From Mycobacterium sp. DL99 (GTDB lineage: Bacteria; Actinomycetota; Actinomycetes; Mycobacteriales; Mycobacteriaceae), in contig NZ_SJOM01000007.1 of the NCBI RefSeq assembly GCF_004762045.1, positions 1,393,672-1,457,671 of the forward strand: DNA of 64,000 nucleotides, read 5' to 3'. The first letter of the stretch is position 1, and each line of letters starts with the position of its first letter. Of this stretch, positions 43,539 through 52,619 are shown piece after piece. Below the pieces are notes generated by a model. That model saw only the letters and a program-made list of their open reading frames with translations. It was not told where the DNA came from and made no database searches. The position numbers were made by a program, and so were the translations under genes.

Positions 43539-44359
43539 GTGTAGAAACCTTGACCGGTCTTGCGCCCGAGGTGTCCGGCGGCAACTTTGTCGCGCAACAC
43601 CTTCGGGGGTGTGAAGCGGGGCCCGAGTTCACCGGTCAGATGTTCGGCGATCGCGAGACGTACGTCGAGGCCAACGATGTCGGTCGTCTTGAGAGGTCCG
43701 ACGGGGTGGCGGTAGCCCAGTGTCATGGCGGTATCGATGTCTTCTGCCGAGGCGACCCCTTCGTCGAGCATCCGCATGGCTTCTAGTGCGATGGCCACAC
43801 CCAGCCGGCTGCTGGCGAAGCCAGGGGAATCGGTCACCGTGATGGCCGTTTTGCCCAATCCGGCCACCCAGCGTTGGGCCTGCTCGACGAGTTCGGGTGT
43901 CGTCCGGCTGCCGACCACGACTTCGACCAGATCGCTGACGGGGACCGGGTTGAAGAAGTGCAGTCCGATGACCCGGCCGGGATCCGGAAGGTGTTTGGCG
44001 ATCTGGTCGATGGACAGGGAACTGGTGTTGGAGCCGATCGCCGCGTGTGGGGCGACATCGGCGATCACGGTGAGGATTCGGCGTTTGAGATCGACCAGCT
44101 CCGGCACGGCTTCGATAACCAGTTCTGTGTCGGCCAGTGCCGTCGGATCGGTGACGACGGTGATGTTGCCAGTGGCGTTGACGCCCTTCTCGGCGGCCTT
44201 GGCTAGGCCCTTTTCGACGCGTTCCCGGGCCGCTTCCGCAGCGGGCTCGTCACCTTCGATGACTGTGACCTGTGCTCCGACGACGGCAAATGCGTGCGCG
44301 ATACCGGCGCCCATGCGGCCGCCGCCGTAAACGCCTACCTTAGAGGGTGATTCGGTCAC
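43532..44359 (-). CDS. paaH: 3-hydroxyacyl-CoA dehydrogenase PaaH-type
   Basis: A 275-residue NAD-dependent 3-hydroxyacyl-CoA dehydrogenase of the short form (one NAD domain plus one C-terminal helical domain). The Rossmann motif is KVGVYGGGRMGAGIAHAFAV. Catalytic residues are in SNTSSLSI and GLHFFNPVPVSDLVEVV (His about 138), with Asn in the following helices. In the paa pathway it oxidises 3-hydroxyadipyl-CoA to 3-oxoadipyl-CoA. E. coli PaaH is longer, but the compact form is common in actinobacteria. It overlaps paaF by four bases. Confidence 0.88.
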   Translation of the reverse strand: MTESPSKVGVYGGGRMGAGIAHAFAVVGAQVTVIEGDEPAAEAARERVEKGLAKAAEKGVNATGNITVVTDPTALADTELVIEAVPELVDLKRRILTVIADVAPHAAIGSNTSSLSIDQIAKHLPDPGRVIGLHFFNPVPVSDLVEVVVGSRTTPELVEQAQRWVAGLGKTAITVTDSPGFASSRLGVAIALEAMRMLDEGVASAEDIDTAMTLGYRHPVGPLKTTDIVGLDVRLAIAEHLTGELGPRFTPPKVLRDKVAAGHLGRKTGQGFYTW

Positions 44360-45102
44360 TTCTTCTCCTTGCGCCGTTCGAGGAACGAGGTCATTCGGTC
44401 GTGTTTGTCCGAGGTTTCGAAGAGGACGGCCTGGGCGACGTTGTCGATGAGGGGATGGGCTGCCCGAGGCGCATGGAAAACTGACTTCGTGAGCCGGACC
44501 GCCAGTGGCGCCTGACCTGTGATCCGGTCAGCAAGACGGTGTCCGGCGGCTTCGAGGTCGGCGGCGGGTACCACCTCGTTGAGCAGTCGCGCCGCGTGCG
44601 CCTCGGTTGCGGTCAGGGTCCTGCCTGCAAGGAGAATCTCTTTGGCCAGTGGTTCACCGACAAGCTCGCTGAGCCGCCACGCGGCGCCGGCGGCGGCCAG
44701 AATGCCCAGCCCGGGCTCGGGGTTGCCGATCTTGACCGTTGGTGTGCCGATACGGAAATCGCAAGCGTAGGCCAGTTCTGCGCCGCCGCCGAGGGCGTAC
44801 CCGTCGAGCAGTGCGACGACCGGCATCGGCAGGCGGTGGATCCGATCGAAGATGGCGGAGTTGATGCCGGCCAGAGCATCGTCGCGGCGTCGTTCACGCA
44901 GTTGGCCGATATCGGCGCCGGCGGCGAAGGTACCGCCGGAACCGATAAGCAGTGCTACCCGTGGATAGCGTTCCAGTTGTGCACAGGCGTCGTGGAGCGC
45001 AGACACCAGGGCTTGGTCGATGGCGTTGCGCACTTCAGGCCGGTTGAGTCGCAACACCACCCGGTCATCGAGTTCTTCCACCAGAAGGGGCATTTCGCTC
45101 AT
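44356..45102 (-). CDS. paaF: 2,3-dehydroadipyl-CoA hydratase (PaaF)
   Basis: A 248-residue enoyl-CoA hydratase. Both catalytic glutamates are present: GYALGGGAELAYACDFR (first Glu) and GNPEPGLGILAAAGAAWR (second Glu), which separates it from the PaaG-type paralogue in the same operon. Oxyanion loop GTFAAGADIGQL. It should hydrate 2,3-dehydroadipyl-CoA to 3-hydroxyadipyl-CoA. The ATG at 45102 overlaps the thiolase stop (ATGA); longer in-frame extensions would run into the thiolase gene. Confidence 0.88.
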   Translation of the reverse strand: MSEMPLLVEELDDRVVLRLNRPEVRNAIDQALVSALHDACAQLERYPRVALLIGSGGTFAAGADIGQLRERRRDDALAGINSAIFDRIHRLPMPVVALLDGYALGGGAELAYACDFRIGTPTVKIGNPEPGLGILAAAGAAWRLSELVGEPLAKEILLAGRTLTATEAHAARLLNEVVPAADLEAAGHRLADRITGQAPLAVRLTKSVFHAPRAAHPLIDNVAQAVLFETSDKHDRMTSFLERRKEKK

Positions 45103-46265
45103 GACCGCTCCAGTAGCAGCGCAGATCCTTGCCCGACGCCGACACACATGGTGGCCAGTCCGCGACGACCACCAGCGCGCTCGAGCCGGTTCAGCAACGT
45201 CACTGTGATGCGAGTGCCTGAGCATCCCAGCGGATGACCCATGGCGATCGCGCCACCGTCGCTGTTGACGAGTTCGCTGTCGAGGCCGAGGTCGCCGATG
45301 CACGCCAACGCCTGCGCAGCGAATGCTTCATTCAACTCCACTGCATCGAGATCATCGACGGTCCAGCCGGTTCGGGCGAGCACCTTGTGCGTGGCCGGAA
45401 CCGGGCCGATACCCATGACGTCGGGGGCGACGCCGGCGTTGGCTGCACCGACGACCCGGGCGCGTGGCGTCAACCCGTGCCGTGCCGCATAGCTCTCGCT
45501 GACCAGGATCACTGCGGCGGCACCGTCGTTGAGCGAACTCGAGTTACCGGCGGTGATCTTTCCACCCGGCCCGTGGATCGGTTTGAGCCCTGCCAACCTC
45601 TCCAGTGTGGTGTCCGGTCGTGGACCTTCGTCGACGGCGGTCTCACCTACGGCGATCACCTCGTTGTCGAAGTGCCCGTTCTTCCAGGCATCCACAGCAC
45701 GCTGGTGGGAGCGCAGCGCGAAAACATCACATTGTTCGCGGGTGAGGTTCCACCGTTCGGCGACGCGCTCAGCGGTCTGCGGCATCGTGAGCGTGGTATC
45801 GGCATCGAAGGTTGGATTGGTGAACCGCCAACCGATCGAGGTGTCGAAACTCCGGCCGGGTTTCGACCAGGCGCGGCTGGGCTTTTCAGTGACCCATGGC
45901 GCTCGGGTCATGGATTCGACGCCACCTGCGACCACTACATCGGCGTCGGCGGCGGCGATCATCTGCCGTGCCATCGCAATGGCGCTGAGCCCGGAGGCGC
46001 ACAGTCGGTTGACTGTGACACCCGGTACGGAGTCCGGCAATCCGGCCAGCAGGGCGGCCATCCGCGCGACATTGCGGTTGTCCTCGCCGGCTTGGTTCGC
46101 CGCGCCAAAGATCACTTCGTCGATGTCGGAGGGATCAACCCCGCAGCGGTCGACGACCGCGCGCACTGCGGTGGCGGCCAGATCGTCCGGTCGGATCGCG
46201 GCGAGGGCGCCGCCGTAGCGGCCGATGGGCGTACGAAGACCGTCGAGGATGAATGCCTCGGGCAT
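45099..46265 (-). CDS. paaJ: 3-oxoadipyl-CoA/3-oxo-5,6-dehydrosuberyl-CoA thiolase
   Basis: A 388-residue thiolase. The acyl-accepting Cys is near residue 89 in VNRLCASGLSAI, the His in NEAFAAQAL...GGAIAMGHPLGCSG, and the C-terminal Cys in ATMCVGVGQGSALLLE. The GGVESMTRAPWV and TAGNSSSLNDGAAAV segments are typical. In phenylacetate degradation this thiolase acts twice, on the dehydrosuberyl and the adipyl intermediates, releasing acetyl-CoA and succinyl-CoA. PcaF-type thiolases are nearly indistinguishable by sequence, but context favours PaaJ. Confidence 0.9.
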   Translation of the reverse strand: MPEAFILDGLRTPIGRYGGALAAIRPDDLAATAVRAVVDRCGVDPSDIDEVIFGAANQAGEDNRNVARMAALLAGLPDSVPGVTVNRLCASGLSAIAMARQMIAAADADVVVAGGVESMTRAPWVTEKPSRAWSKPGRSFDTSIGWRFTNPTFDADTTLTMPQTAERVAERWNLTREQCDVFALRSHQRAVDAWKNGHFDNEVIAVGETAVDEGPRPDTTLERLAGLKPIHGPGGKITAGNSSSLNDGAAAVILVSESYAARHGLTPRARVVGAANAGVAPDVMGIGPVPATHKVLARTGWTVDDLDAVELNEAFAAQALACIGDLGLDSELVNSDGGAIAMGHPLGCSGTRITVTLLNRLERAGGRRGLATMCVGVGQGSALLLERS

Positions 46266-46289
46266 TGGGGTCCTTTGGTTGTCGGGGCG

Positions 46290-47378
46290 TCAGGCGTCGA
46301 AGTCGACGGTCACTGCTGCACTGATGGGGAAGGTCTGGCAGGCCAGGATGAAGTTGTCGGCCACCTCTGCGGGTTCGAGCGCGTAGTTACGCACCATGTC
46401 GACCTCACCGTCACAGACCTTGGCGCGGCACGTGCCGCACACTCCGCCTTTGCAGGCGAAGGGCAGGTCGCTGCGGGTCTCCTGTGCGGAGTCCAGGATG
46501 GTCTTGTCCCGCGCCATGGCGGTGGTGGCGGCCCGCCCGTCGAGCACGACGGTGACTTCGCTGGTGTCGCCGCCGATTACGCGGTCGCGGTGGCGCAACT
46601 GCGGGGGAGGGGCGTCGACGTAGAACAGCTCGAAGTGCACCCGCTCGGCGGGGACCCCTAGCTCGGTGAGCACCAGCCGCGCGTCGGACAGCATGCCGAA
46701 GGGGCCGCACAGCCAGACGTGATCGACCTCGCCGACGGGCACCAACGCGGTGAGCAACTCGCGCAGTCGTTCTGCGTCCAAGCGGCCGGAGAACAGCTCG
46801 ACGTCACGGGCCTCGCGGGAGAGCACGTGGATCAGATCGAATTGATGATGATGGGCGTCTTTGAGGTCGGCGAGTTCGTCGGCGAACATCACCGAAGTGG
46901 TGGTGCGGTTGCCGTAGAGCAGCGTCATATGCGCCGACGGGTTGGTCAATACCGTCGCCGCGATCGACAGCATTGGGGTGATGCCGGATCCTGCGGCGAT
47001 GCAGAGGTGGCGCCCCCCTTGCTGGGCATCGGCGCGAAAGCTCCCGGTGGGTCCCTGCACCTCGATGCGGTCGCCGACCTTGACATCGCGGACCAACCAT
47101 GACGAGAACAGCCCGTCCGGGATCTCCCGTACACCGATGCGGGGCGCGCTGCCCGCTGGTGAGCAGATCGAATAGCTGCGGCGGTGCTCTACTCCGTCGA
47201 CGATGCGTCGCAGTGTGAGCGCTTGGCCGGCATGGAATTCGAAGTTCTCGCGAAGACTGTCGGGTACCGCGAACGTTACGGCCACCGCATCGTCGGTCAC
47301 GCGCGCGATGCGCGTCACCGTCAAGGGGTGAAACGCCGAACGTGTGGCGCGGTCCTCGGGGGTCAGTGTCCCGGTCAC
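46290..47378 (-). CDS. paaE: Phenylacetyl-CoA epoxidase reductase subunit
   Basis: A 362-residue flavin/iron-sulfur reductase that feeds electrons from NADPH to the PaaABC di-iron oxygenase. Domain order: ferredoxin-reductase FAD domain (RRSYSICS, GLFSSWLV), NAD domain (AAGSGITPMLSIAATVL, HVWLCGPFGML) and C-terminal 2Fe-2S ferredoxin with CKGGVCGTCRAKV and a later Cys in ILACQTFP. It lies one base after the end of paaD in reading order, as in other paaABCDE operons. Confidence 0.94.
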   Translation of the reverse strand: MTGTLTPEDRATRSAFHPLTVTRIARVTDDAVAVTFAVPDSLRENFEFHAGQALTLRRIVDGVEHRRSYSICSPAGSAPRIGVREIPDGLFSSWLVRDVKVGDRIEVQGPTGSFRADAQQGGRHLCIAAGSGITPMLSIAATVLTNPSAHMTLLYGNRTTTSVMFADELADLKDAHHHQFDLIHVLSREARDVELFSGRLDAERLRELLTALVPVGEVDHVWLCGPFGMLSDARLVLTELGVPAERVHFELFYVDAPPPQLRHRDRVIGGDTSEVTVVLDGRAATTAMARDKTILDSAQETRSDLPFACKGGVCGTCRAKVCDGEVDMVRNYALEPAEVADNFILACQTFPISAAVTVDFDA

Positions 47379-47379
47379 C

Positions 47380-47901
47380 TCAAATCTCCTTCACATGGTC
47401 GAACGGCTCCAGGCACGTCCGGCAGCGGTAGAGCGCTTTGCACGCCGTCGAACCGAACTCCGAGGTCACCTCGACCTCGGAGGAAGTGCACTGCGGACAC
47501 CGCACGGCGCGGCGGGTGGGTGACAGTTGCAGGGCGACCGGGCCGTGGTGTCGTGGTGCGGGCCCGGGTGCTGAGATTCCTGCCTTGGTCAGCGCGGCCC
47601 GACCCGCCGGGGTGATCCAGTCGGTCGTCCATGCAGGCTGCAGCGAAACCCGGACACGAACATCGTCGAAACCGTGGTCGTGCAACCGATGTACGAGATC
47701 GTCACGCATGGTGGCCATGGCCGGGCACCCGGAGTAGGTGGGGGTAATCGACACGACGACTGTGGCGCCGTCGAGCTCGACCTCGCGCAGTACGCCCAGG
47801 TCGGCCAGGGTCAGCATCGGCAGTTCAGGATCGACGACGGTCGCCGCCACCGTGCGAGCACGATCGAGGTCGACCACGCGAGGCTCGATCATGGTGCTCA
47901 C
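47380..47901 (-). CDS. paaD: Phenylacetyl-CoA epoxidase assembly protein PaaD
   Basis: About 173 residues: an N-terminal MIP18/SufT-like domain (VDPELPMLTLADLGVLREV, SPTYSGCPAM with Cys) and a C-terminal zinc- or iron-binding part with CPQCTSSEVEVTSEFGSTAC and YRCRTC. PaaD is thought to help mature the iron centres of the epoxidase. The GTG at 47901 overlaps the paaC stop as GTGA and is preferred; an ATG at 47892 would remove three residues. Confidence 0.92.
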   Translation of the reverse strand: MSTMIEPRVVDLDRARTVAATVVDPELPMLTLADLGVLREVELDGATVVVSITPTYSGCPAMATMRDDLVHRLHDHGFDDVRVRVSLQPAWTTDWITPAGRAALTKAGISAPGPAPRHHGPVALQLSPTRRAVRCPQCTSSEVEVTSEFGSTACKALYRCRTCLEPFDHVKEI

Positions 47902-48851
47902 CAGGTTCCCTCGGGATGTGCGCGGGCGACGACCTGCATTTCGGCCAGCAGCCTGCTCAGCGCTTCGGTGTGCAGACCATGGCGGCCTGTGCGGCGTTGA
48001 ACCCCGGCCAGGGGCCGGGCCGTCGGCCGCTCGAGACCGGCGGCCACCAGTACCTGCTCGATCACCACGTCGATCTCGTCGGCGACGGTGGCCGGGTCGA
48101 CCCCGACTCCCGTGGCGGCGGCTTCGCTCTCCACCGGATGGGTGTCCCGCAGCTCTCCCCACAGCGGCCAGAGGCCGGTCACAGCGGCAACGAGCCGTCG
48201 GCGAGACTCGTCGGTGCCCTGCGCCAGCGTCACGAACCAGCGGCCCGCGAAATCTCGATGATAGGCAAGCTCTTTGACGCCCTTGGCCGCGACGGCGGCC
48301 AGCACCGCGTCGGTGCTGTGCGCGAGGCGTTCGAACAGCGCGAGCCGCCAAGTGGCGAACATCAGGATCCGGGTGATCGCCTCGGCGAAGTCACCGTTGG
48401 GAACTTCGGCTATGTGGACACTGCGGAACTGGTCCTGGTCGCGGAAGAACGCCAGCCGGTCCTCATCGGGTACCGGTGATCCTGAGGGCAGGGTGGGAAC
48501 GACCGACGGGTCGGCAGCGGCGGCCCGGGCGAGCAGCAGCCGCGCCTGCCCCAACAGGTCGAGCGCGATGTTAGCCAGCGCGATGTCCTCTTCGAGGTCC
48601 GGAGCGTTGCTGCACCACTGCGAAAGCCGTTGTGACAGAACCAGTGCGTCATCGCCGAGCATCAGACAGTATTGCGCCAGGACGGTCGGGTTCACGCCGG
48701 CGGGGATGGTGGTGTCCACTCCAGCGAGCGGGTCTTCGAAGTCGGTGCCGAAAGCCCAGTGGGCGTCGTTGACGAGCAGGCCAGCGTAGGCATTCTCGTG
48801 CTCGTCGGTTTCGGGGGTATGTACGTCGGGCATATGTGTCTCCGCGCTCAC
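47898..48851 (-). CDS. paaC: Phenylacetyl-CoA epoxidase structural subunit PaaC
   Basis: A 317-residue ferritin-like protein that pairs with PaaA. Typical features are LMLGDDALVLSQRLSQW, LEEDIALANIALDLLGQARLLL and ELAYHRDFAGRWFVTLAQGTDES. PaaC lacks a functional di-iron site and serves as structural partner. The N-terminus has an acidic stretch (VHTPETDEHENAYAG) longer than in E. coli. The GTG at 48851 overlaps the paaB stop; an ATG at 48833 is an alternative. Confidence 0.93.
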   Translation of the reverse strand: MSAETHMPDVHTPETDEHENAYAGLLVNDAHWAFGTDFEDPLAGVDTTIPAGVNPTVLAQYCLMLGDDALVLSQRLSQWCSNAPDLEEDIALANIALDLLGQARLLLARAAAADPSVVPTLPSGSPVPDEDRLAFFRDQDQFRSVHIAEVPNGDFAEAITRILMFATWRLALFERLAHSTDAVLAAVAAKGVKELAYHRDFAGRWFVTLAQGTDESRRRLVAAVTGLWPLWGELRDTHPVESEAAATGVGVDPATVADEIDVVIEQVLVAAGLERPTARPLAGVQRRTGRHGLHTEALSRLLAEMQVVARAHPEGTW

Positions 48852-49144
48852 ATGTGGGGTACGTGGTCGGGGATGTCGTAGAAAGTGGGATGCCGGTACA
48901 CCTTGTCGCCGCTGGGGGCAAACAACGGATCCTTCTCATCCGGGCTGGAGGCCACGATCAGGTCGGAGCGAACCGCCCAGATGCTGACACCTTCGTTGCG
49001 TCGGGTGTAGACATCACGGGCATGGCGCAGCGCCATCTCGTCGTCGGGGGCATGCAGGGAACCGACATGCACGTGGTTGAGACCTCGCTTACCACGGACG
49101 AAGATCTCATATAGCGGCCATTCACCGCTGATCTGGAAGGTCAT
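48848..49144 (-). CDS. paaB: Phenylacetyl-CoA epoxidase subunit PaaB
   Basis: A 98-residue PaaB, the small bridging subunit of the multicomponent epoxidase. It has the expected [21 protein letters not shown] start and [20 protein letters not shown] middle. It overlaps paaA at its start (ATGA) and paaC at its end (GTGA). Confidence 0.95.
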   Translation of the reverse strand: MTFQISGEWPLYEIFVRGKRGLNHVHVGSLHAPDDEMALRHARDVYTRRNEGVSIWAVRSDLIVASSPDEKDPLFAPSGDKVYRHPTFYDIPDHVPHM

Positions 49145-50088
49145 CGGGTGAGCTCCTTCTGCTTGGACGCGAACGCGGTGGCTGCCTCACGCACCCACGC
49201 CCCCTCGTCACGGGCCTTTCTGCGGTGGGCGATGCGCTGAGCGTTGCAGGGACCGTCACCTTTGACCACGGCCCAGAACTCATCCCAATCGATCTCGCCG
49301 AAGTCGTGTGACTGCCGCTGCTCGTTCCACTTCAGGTCCGGGTCGGGCAACGTGACACCGAGTGCTTTGGCCTGGGGGATCGACATGTCGACAAACCGTT
49401 GGCGCAATTCGTCGTTGGTGTGGGTCTTGATACCCCATGCCATGGATTGCTCGGTGTTGGGAGAGGCGTCATCGGGCGGGCCGAACATCATCAGCGCCGG
49501 CCACCAGAACCGGTTGACCGACTCCTGCACCATGGCGCGCTGGGCGTCGGTGCCGCGCATCATCGTCATCAGCAGCTCGTACCCCTGCCGCTGGTGAAAC
49601 GACTCCTCCTTGCAGATTCGGATCATCGCGCGGCCATAGGGGCCAAAAGACGTACGGCACAACGGAACCTGGTTGCAGATCGCAGCGCCGTCCACCAACC
49701 AGCCGATGGTGCCGACGTCGGCGTAGGACAGGGTGGGGTAGTTGAAGATCGACGAATATTTCTGTGCGCCGCTGATCAGCAGGTCGGTCAGTTCCTGCCG
49801 GGACGCACCCAACGTCTCCGCCGCTGAGTACAGGTACAGCCCGTGACCGGCTTCGTCCTGCACCTTGGCCAACAGGATCGCTTTGCGTCGCAGTGACGGT
49901 GCGCGACCGATCCAGTTGCCCTCGGGTTGCATGCCGATGATCTCTGAATGCGCGTGCTGCGCAACCTGTCTGATGAGCGTTTGGCGGTAGGCATCGGGCA
50001 TCCAGTCGCGGGGTTCGATGCGTTCCTTGGCGGCGACGGTCGACTCGAACTGTGCGGCGAGTGTGGGATCTGCGACGGCCGAGGACAT
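49141..50088 (-). CDS. paaA: Phenylacetyl-CoA 1,2-epoxidase catalytic subunit
   Basis: A 315-residue di-iron oxygenase subunit that epoxidises the aromatic ring of phenylacetyl-CoA. Iron-ligand helices include [21 protein letters not shown] and [18 protein letters not shown], with the Glu and His residues of the carboxylate-bridged centre. [21 protein letters not shown] lies between them. The ATG at 50088 follows GGAGGTGCCT. First gene of the ten-gene operon, transcribed from the divergent region holding a PaaR-like operator. Confidence 0.95.
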   Translation of the reverse strand: MSSAVADPTLAAQFESTVAAKERIEPRDWMPDAYRQTLIRQVAQHAHSEIIGMQPEGNWIGRAPSLRRKAILLAKVQDEAGHGLYLYSAAETLGASRQELTDLLISGAQKYSSIFNYPTLSYADVGTIGWLVDGAAICNQVPLCRTSFGPYGRAMIRICKEESFHQRQGYELLMTMMRGTDAQRAMVQESVNRFWWPALMMFGPPDDASPNTEQSMAWGIKTHTNDELRQRFVDMSIPQAKALGVTLPDPDLKWNEQRQSHDFGEIDWDEFWAVVKGDGPCNAQRIAHRRKARDEGAWVREAATAFASKQKELTR

Positions 50089-50128
50089 AGGCACCTCCGG
50101 TGCTTGGACGACTTCTCGCGGGCTATTT

Positions 50129-50150
50129 ACTGACCGAACGGTCTGTACTA
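50129..50150. promoter_or_regulatory. PaaR-like operator between paaA and paaZ
   Basis: The site begins ACTGACCGAACGGTCTGTAC: an inverted repeat with core GACCG-AA-CGGTC and matching outer TAC/GTA. It fits most positions of the 22-base PaaR motif reported for Corynebacterium (ACT, ACCG, CG, CGGT, AGT at fixed spacing, from memory). Position between the divergent operons supports control of both. Confidence 0.68.
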
Positions 50151-50213
50151 TGTTGGCACACGCAGAGCGAGCCGCGCAATGGCCCGCGCGCATCAATCGG
50201 AAGGAAGCTCATC

Positions 50214-52262
50214 GTGAGCGCACTGCTGGAGAGCTATGTCGCGGGACAGTGGTTTCGCGCCCAGGACGAGGGAGAGCCGGTCGCAGACGCGGTGACCGGA
50301 GAGGAAGTCGCCCGGGTCTCGAGCCGCGGCCTGGACTACACCGCATTGGTGAACCATGCCCGCTCGGTCGGTGCACCGGCGATCCAGGCCCTGACCTTCC
50401 ACGAGCGGGCGGGCCTGCTCAAGGCCCTGGCCAAGCATCTCGGCGGTTTCAAAGACGAGTTCTACGCCCTGTCCGCGCGCACCGGTGCCACCCGGCGCGA
50501 TTCGATGGTCGACATCGACGGCGGTATCGGCACGGCGTTCTCCTACGCGAGCAAAGGCACGCGCGAGCTGCCCAATGACACCATCGTGCTCGACGGCCGG
50601 TTCGAGCCGCTGGGCAAACAGGGCACCTTTCTGGGCCAGCACATCTACACCTCCCGGCCCGGGGTCGCGGTGCAGATCAACGCCTTCAACTTTCCGGTCT
50701 GGGGCATGCTGGAGAAACTCGCGCCTGCCTTCCTTGCCGGACTGCCCAGCATCGTCAAGCCGGCCAGCCAGACCGCGTACCTGACCGAGGCCGTCGTGCG
50801 CAGGATCGTCGAGTCCGGCATCCTCCCCGAGGGCAGCATCCAGCTGGTGTGCGGCAGTGCCGGCACGCTGCTCGACGAGCTGACCGAACAGGACTGCGTT
50901 GCGTTCACCGGTTCCGCCCACACCGCGGCGATCCTGCGCAACCACCCGTCGGTGCTGCACGGCGGTGTCCAGTTGGGGGTGGAGGCAGACTCTCTCAACA
51001 GCTCGATCCTGGGCCCCGACGTCACGACCACCGATCCTGAATTTGACCTGTTCGTCAAGGGCGTGGTGACCGAGATGACGGTGAAGGCCGGCCAGAAATG
51101 CACGGCAATCCGCCGGGTACTCGTCCCGGAGGCCATCGCCGATGAGGTCGTGGATGCGATCAGCGCGAAACTTGCCAAGGTTACTGTCGGCAACCCCGCC
51201 GACGACACCGTACGGATGGGAGCGCTGGCCAGCCTCGCCCAGCGTGACGAGGTACGTAAAGCCGTGGAGGCACTGGGGAATTCGGCCGACATCGTGTTCG
51301 GCGACCCAAATCGGGTCGATGTCGTCGGCGCCGACGCCGAGAAGGGCGCGTTTCTGTCCCCGGTGTTGCTGCGTGCCCGTCCGGGTGCAGTGGAACCGCA
51401 CGATATCGAGCCGTTCGGTCCGGTGGCCACCGTACTGAGCTACGGCAGCATCGCCGAGGCGGTCGAGCTTGCCGCGCGGGGCCGGGGCAGCCTGGTCGCC
51501 TCCTTGGTGAGCCACGACCCCCAGGTGGTCCGGAACGTGGCGCTCGGGGTGGCGCCGTGGCACGGCCGGCTGCTGGTTCTCGATCGCGACGACGCAGGCG
51601 AATCCACCGGCCACGGCAGCCCGCTGCCGGTGCTGGTGCATGGTGGGCCCGGACGCGCAGGCGGCGGCGAGGAACTCGGCGGCATCCGCGCGGTCCTGCA
51701 CCATATGCAGCGCACCGCGATTCAAGGATCACCGGACATGCTGACGGCCATCACCGGCCAGTGGTTCACGGGATCGCAGCGCCGCGGTGGCGAGGTGCAT
51801 CCGTTCCGCAAGAGTCTTGCCGAGTTGCAGATCGGCGACAGCATCGAATCGGATTCCCGGCAGGTGACGCTGGCCGATATCGATCACTTCGCCGAGTTCA
51901 CCGGTGACACGTTCTACGCGCACACCGATCCGGAGGCAGCAGCGGCCAATGCGTTGTTCGGCGGCATCGTCGCTCACGGTTACCTCGTGGTGTCGTTGGC
52001 TGCCGGACTTTTCGTTGAGCCCAACCCGGGTCCGGTGTTGGCGAACTTCGGAGTCGATAATCTACGTTTCCTGACGCCGGTGAAGGCCGAGGACACCATT
52101 CGGGTGACGTTGACTGTCAAGCAGATCACGCCTCGTTCGAGTGCCGACTACGGCGAGGTGCGCTGGGACGCGGTGGTGGTCAACCAGGAGGGCGCTGCGG
52201 TGGCCACCTATGACGTCCTGACACTGGTTGCAAAGATCTGGCCACAGGAAGGACAGAACTGA
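50214..52262 (+). CDS. paaZ: Bifunctional oxepin-CoA hydrolase / semialdehyde dehydrogenase PaaZ
   Basis: A 682-residue fusion. Residues 1 to about 505 are an aldehyde dehydrogenase with INAFNFPVWGMLEKLAPAFL, GVEADSLNSSI (general-base Glu) and VKAGQKCTAIRRVLVP (nucleophile Cys). Residues about 509-682 are a MaoC-type hotdog hydratase (ITLADIDHFAEFTGDTFYAHTD, AHGYLVVSLAAGLF). It opens the oxepin ring and oxidises the semialdehyde before beta-oxidation. The GTG at 50214 follows GGAAGGAAG. Divergent from paaA. Confidence 0.95.
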   Translation: MSALLESYVAGQWFRAQDEGEPVADAVTGEEVARVSSRGLDYTALVNHARSVGAPAIQALTFHERAGLLKALAKHLGGFKDEFYALSARTGATRRDSMVDIDGGIGTAFSYASKGTRELPNDTIVLDGRFEPLGKQGTFLGQHIYTSRPGVAVQINAFNFPVWGMLEKLAPAFLAGLPSIVKPASQTAYLTEAVVRRIVESGILPEGSIQLVCGSAGTLLDELTEQDCVAFTGSAHTAAILRNHPSVLHGGVQLGVEADSLNSSILGPDVTTTDPEFDLFVKGVVTEMTVKAGQKCTAIRRVLVPEAIADEVVDAISAKLAKVTVGNPADDTVRMGALASLAQRDEVRKAVEALGNSADIVFGDPNRVDVVGADAEKGAFLSPVLLRARPGAVEPHDIEPFGPVATVLSYGSIAEAVELAARGRGSLVASLVSHDPQVVRNVALGVAPWHGRLLVLDRDDAGESTGHGSPLPVLVHGGPGRAGGGEELGGIRAVLHHMQRTAIQGSPDMLTAITGQWFTGSQRRGGEVHPFRKSLAELQIGDSIESDSRQVTLADIDHFAEFTGDTFYAHTDPEAAAANALFGGIVAHGYLVVSLAAGLFVEPNPGPVLANFGVDNLRFLTPVKAEDTIRVTLTVKQITPRSSADYGEVRWDAVVVNQEGAAVATYDVLTLVAKIWPQEGQN

Positions 52263-52561
52263 TGTACCGCTTGACGATTCAGTATCAGACGCCTGCTGAT
52301 CCGGAGACGTTCGACACACGCTATTTCGAGCAGCATGTGCCGCTGTGCCGGCCGCTGCCCGGGTTGCGGGCCGCGTCGTTCTCGAAACCGCGGAAGCTCG
52401 GTGACGGTACGGCGCCCTACCTGGTGGCCGAGTTCGATTTTGACGATGCCGCCGCCCTCAAATCGGCGCTGCGGTCACCGGAGATGGCCGTCGTGGCCAA
52501 GGACGCCGAGACGCTTCCCGCCGAGCGGGTGATGTTCACCGCCGAAATCATCGGCGGGTGA
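52262..52561 (+). CDS. EthD family small protein of the paa locus
   Basis: A 99-residue EthD-type dimeric alpha+beta barrel protein (MYRLTIQYQTPADPETFDTRYFEQHVPL, then AEFDFDDAAALKSALRSPEM). The conserved N-terminal strand, H in EQHVPL and the C-terminal VMFTAEIIGG are intact. EthD-like proteins assist oxygenase systems or act on quinone-like products. It starts in the last base of the paaZ stop (TGATG), so it is co-translated with paaZ and probably serves phenylacetate breakdown, but its step is unknown. Confidence 0.82.
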   Translation: MYRLTIQYQTPADPETFDTRYFEQHVPLCRPLPGLRAASFSKPRKLGDGTAPYLVAEFDFDDAAALKSALRSPEMAVVAKDAETLPAERVMFTAEIIGG

Positions 52562-52568
52562 CTCGCCG

Positions 52569-52608
52569 GCGCGCTGCGGCCCCTCGTCGCGGAGGGCCCG
52601 CGGCGCGC
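52569..52608 (+). terminator. GC-rich hairpin between ethD-like gene and paaR
   Basis: GCGCGCTGCGG pairs with CCGCGGCGCGC (one T-G wobble), with a further CCCTC/GAGGG stem inside. It starts eight bases after the EthD stop and ends 11 bases before the TetR gene. No T-tract; it may dampen read-through. Confidence 0.4.
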
Positions 52609-52619
52609 AGCGTGGGAGC

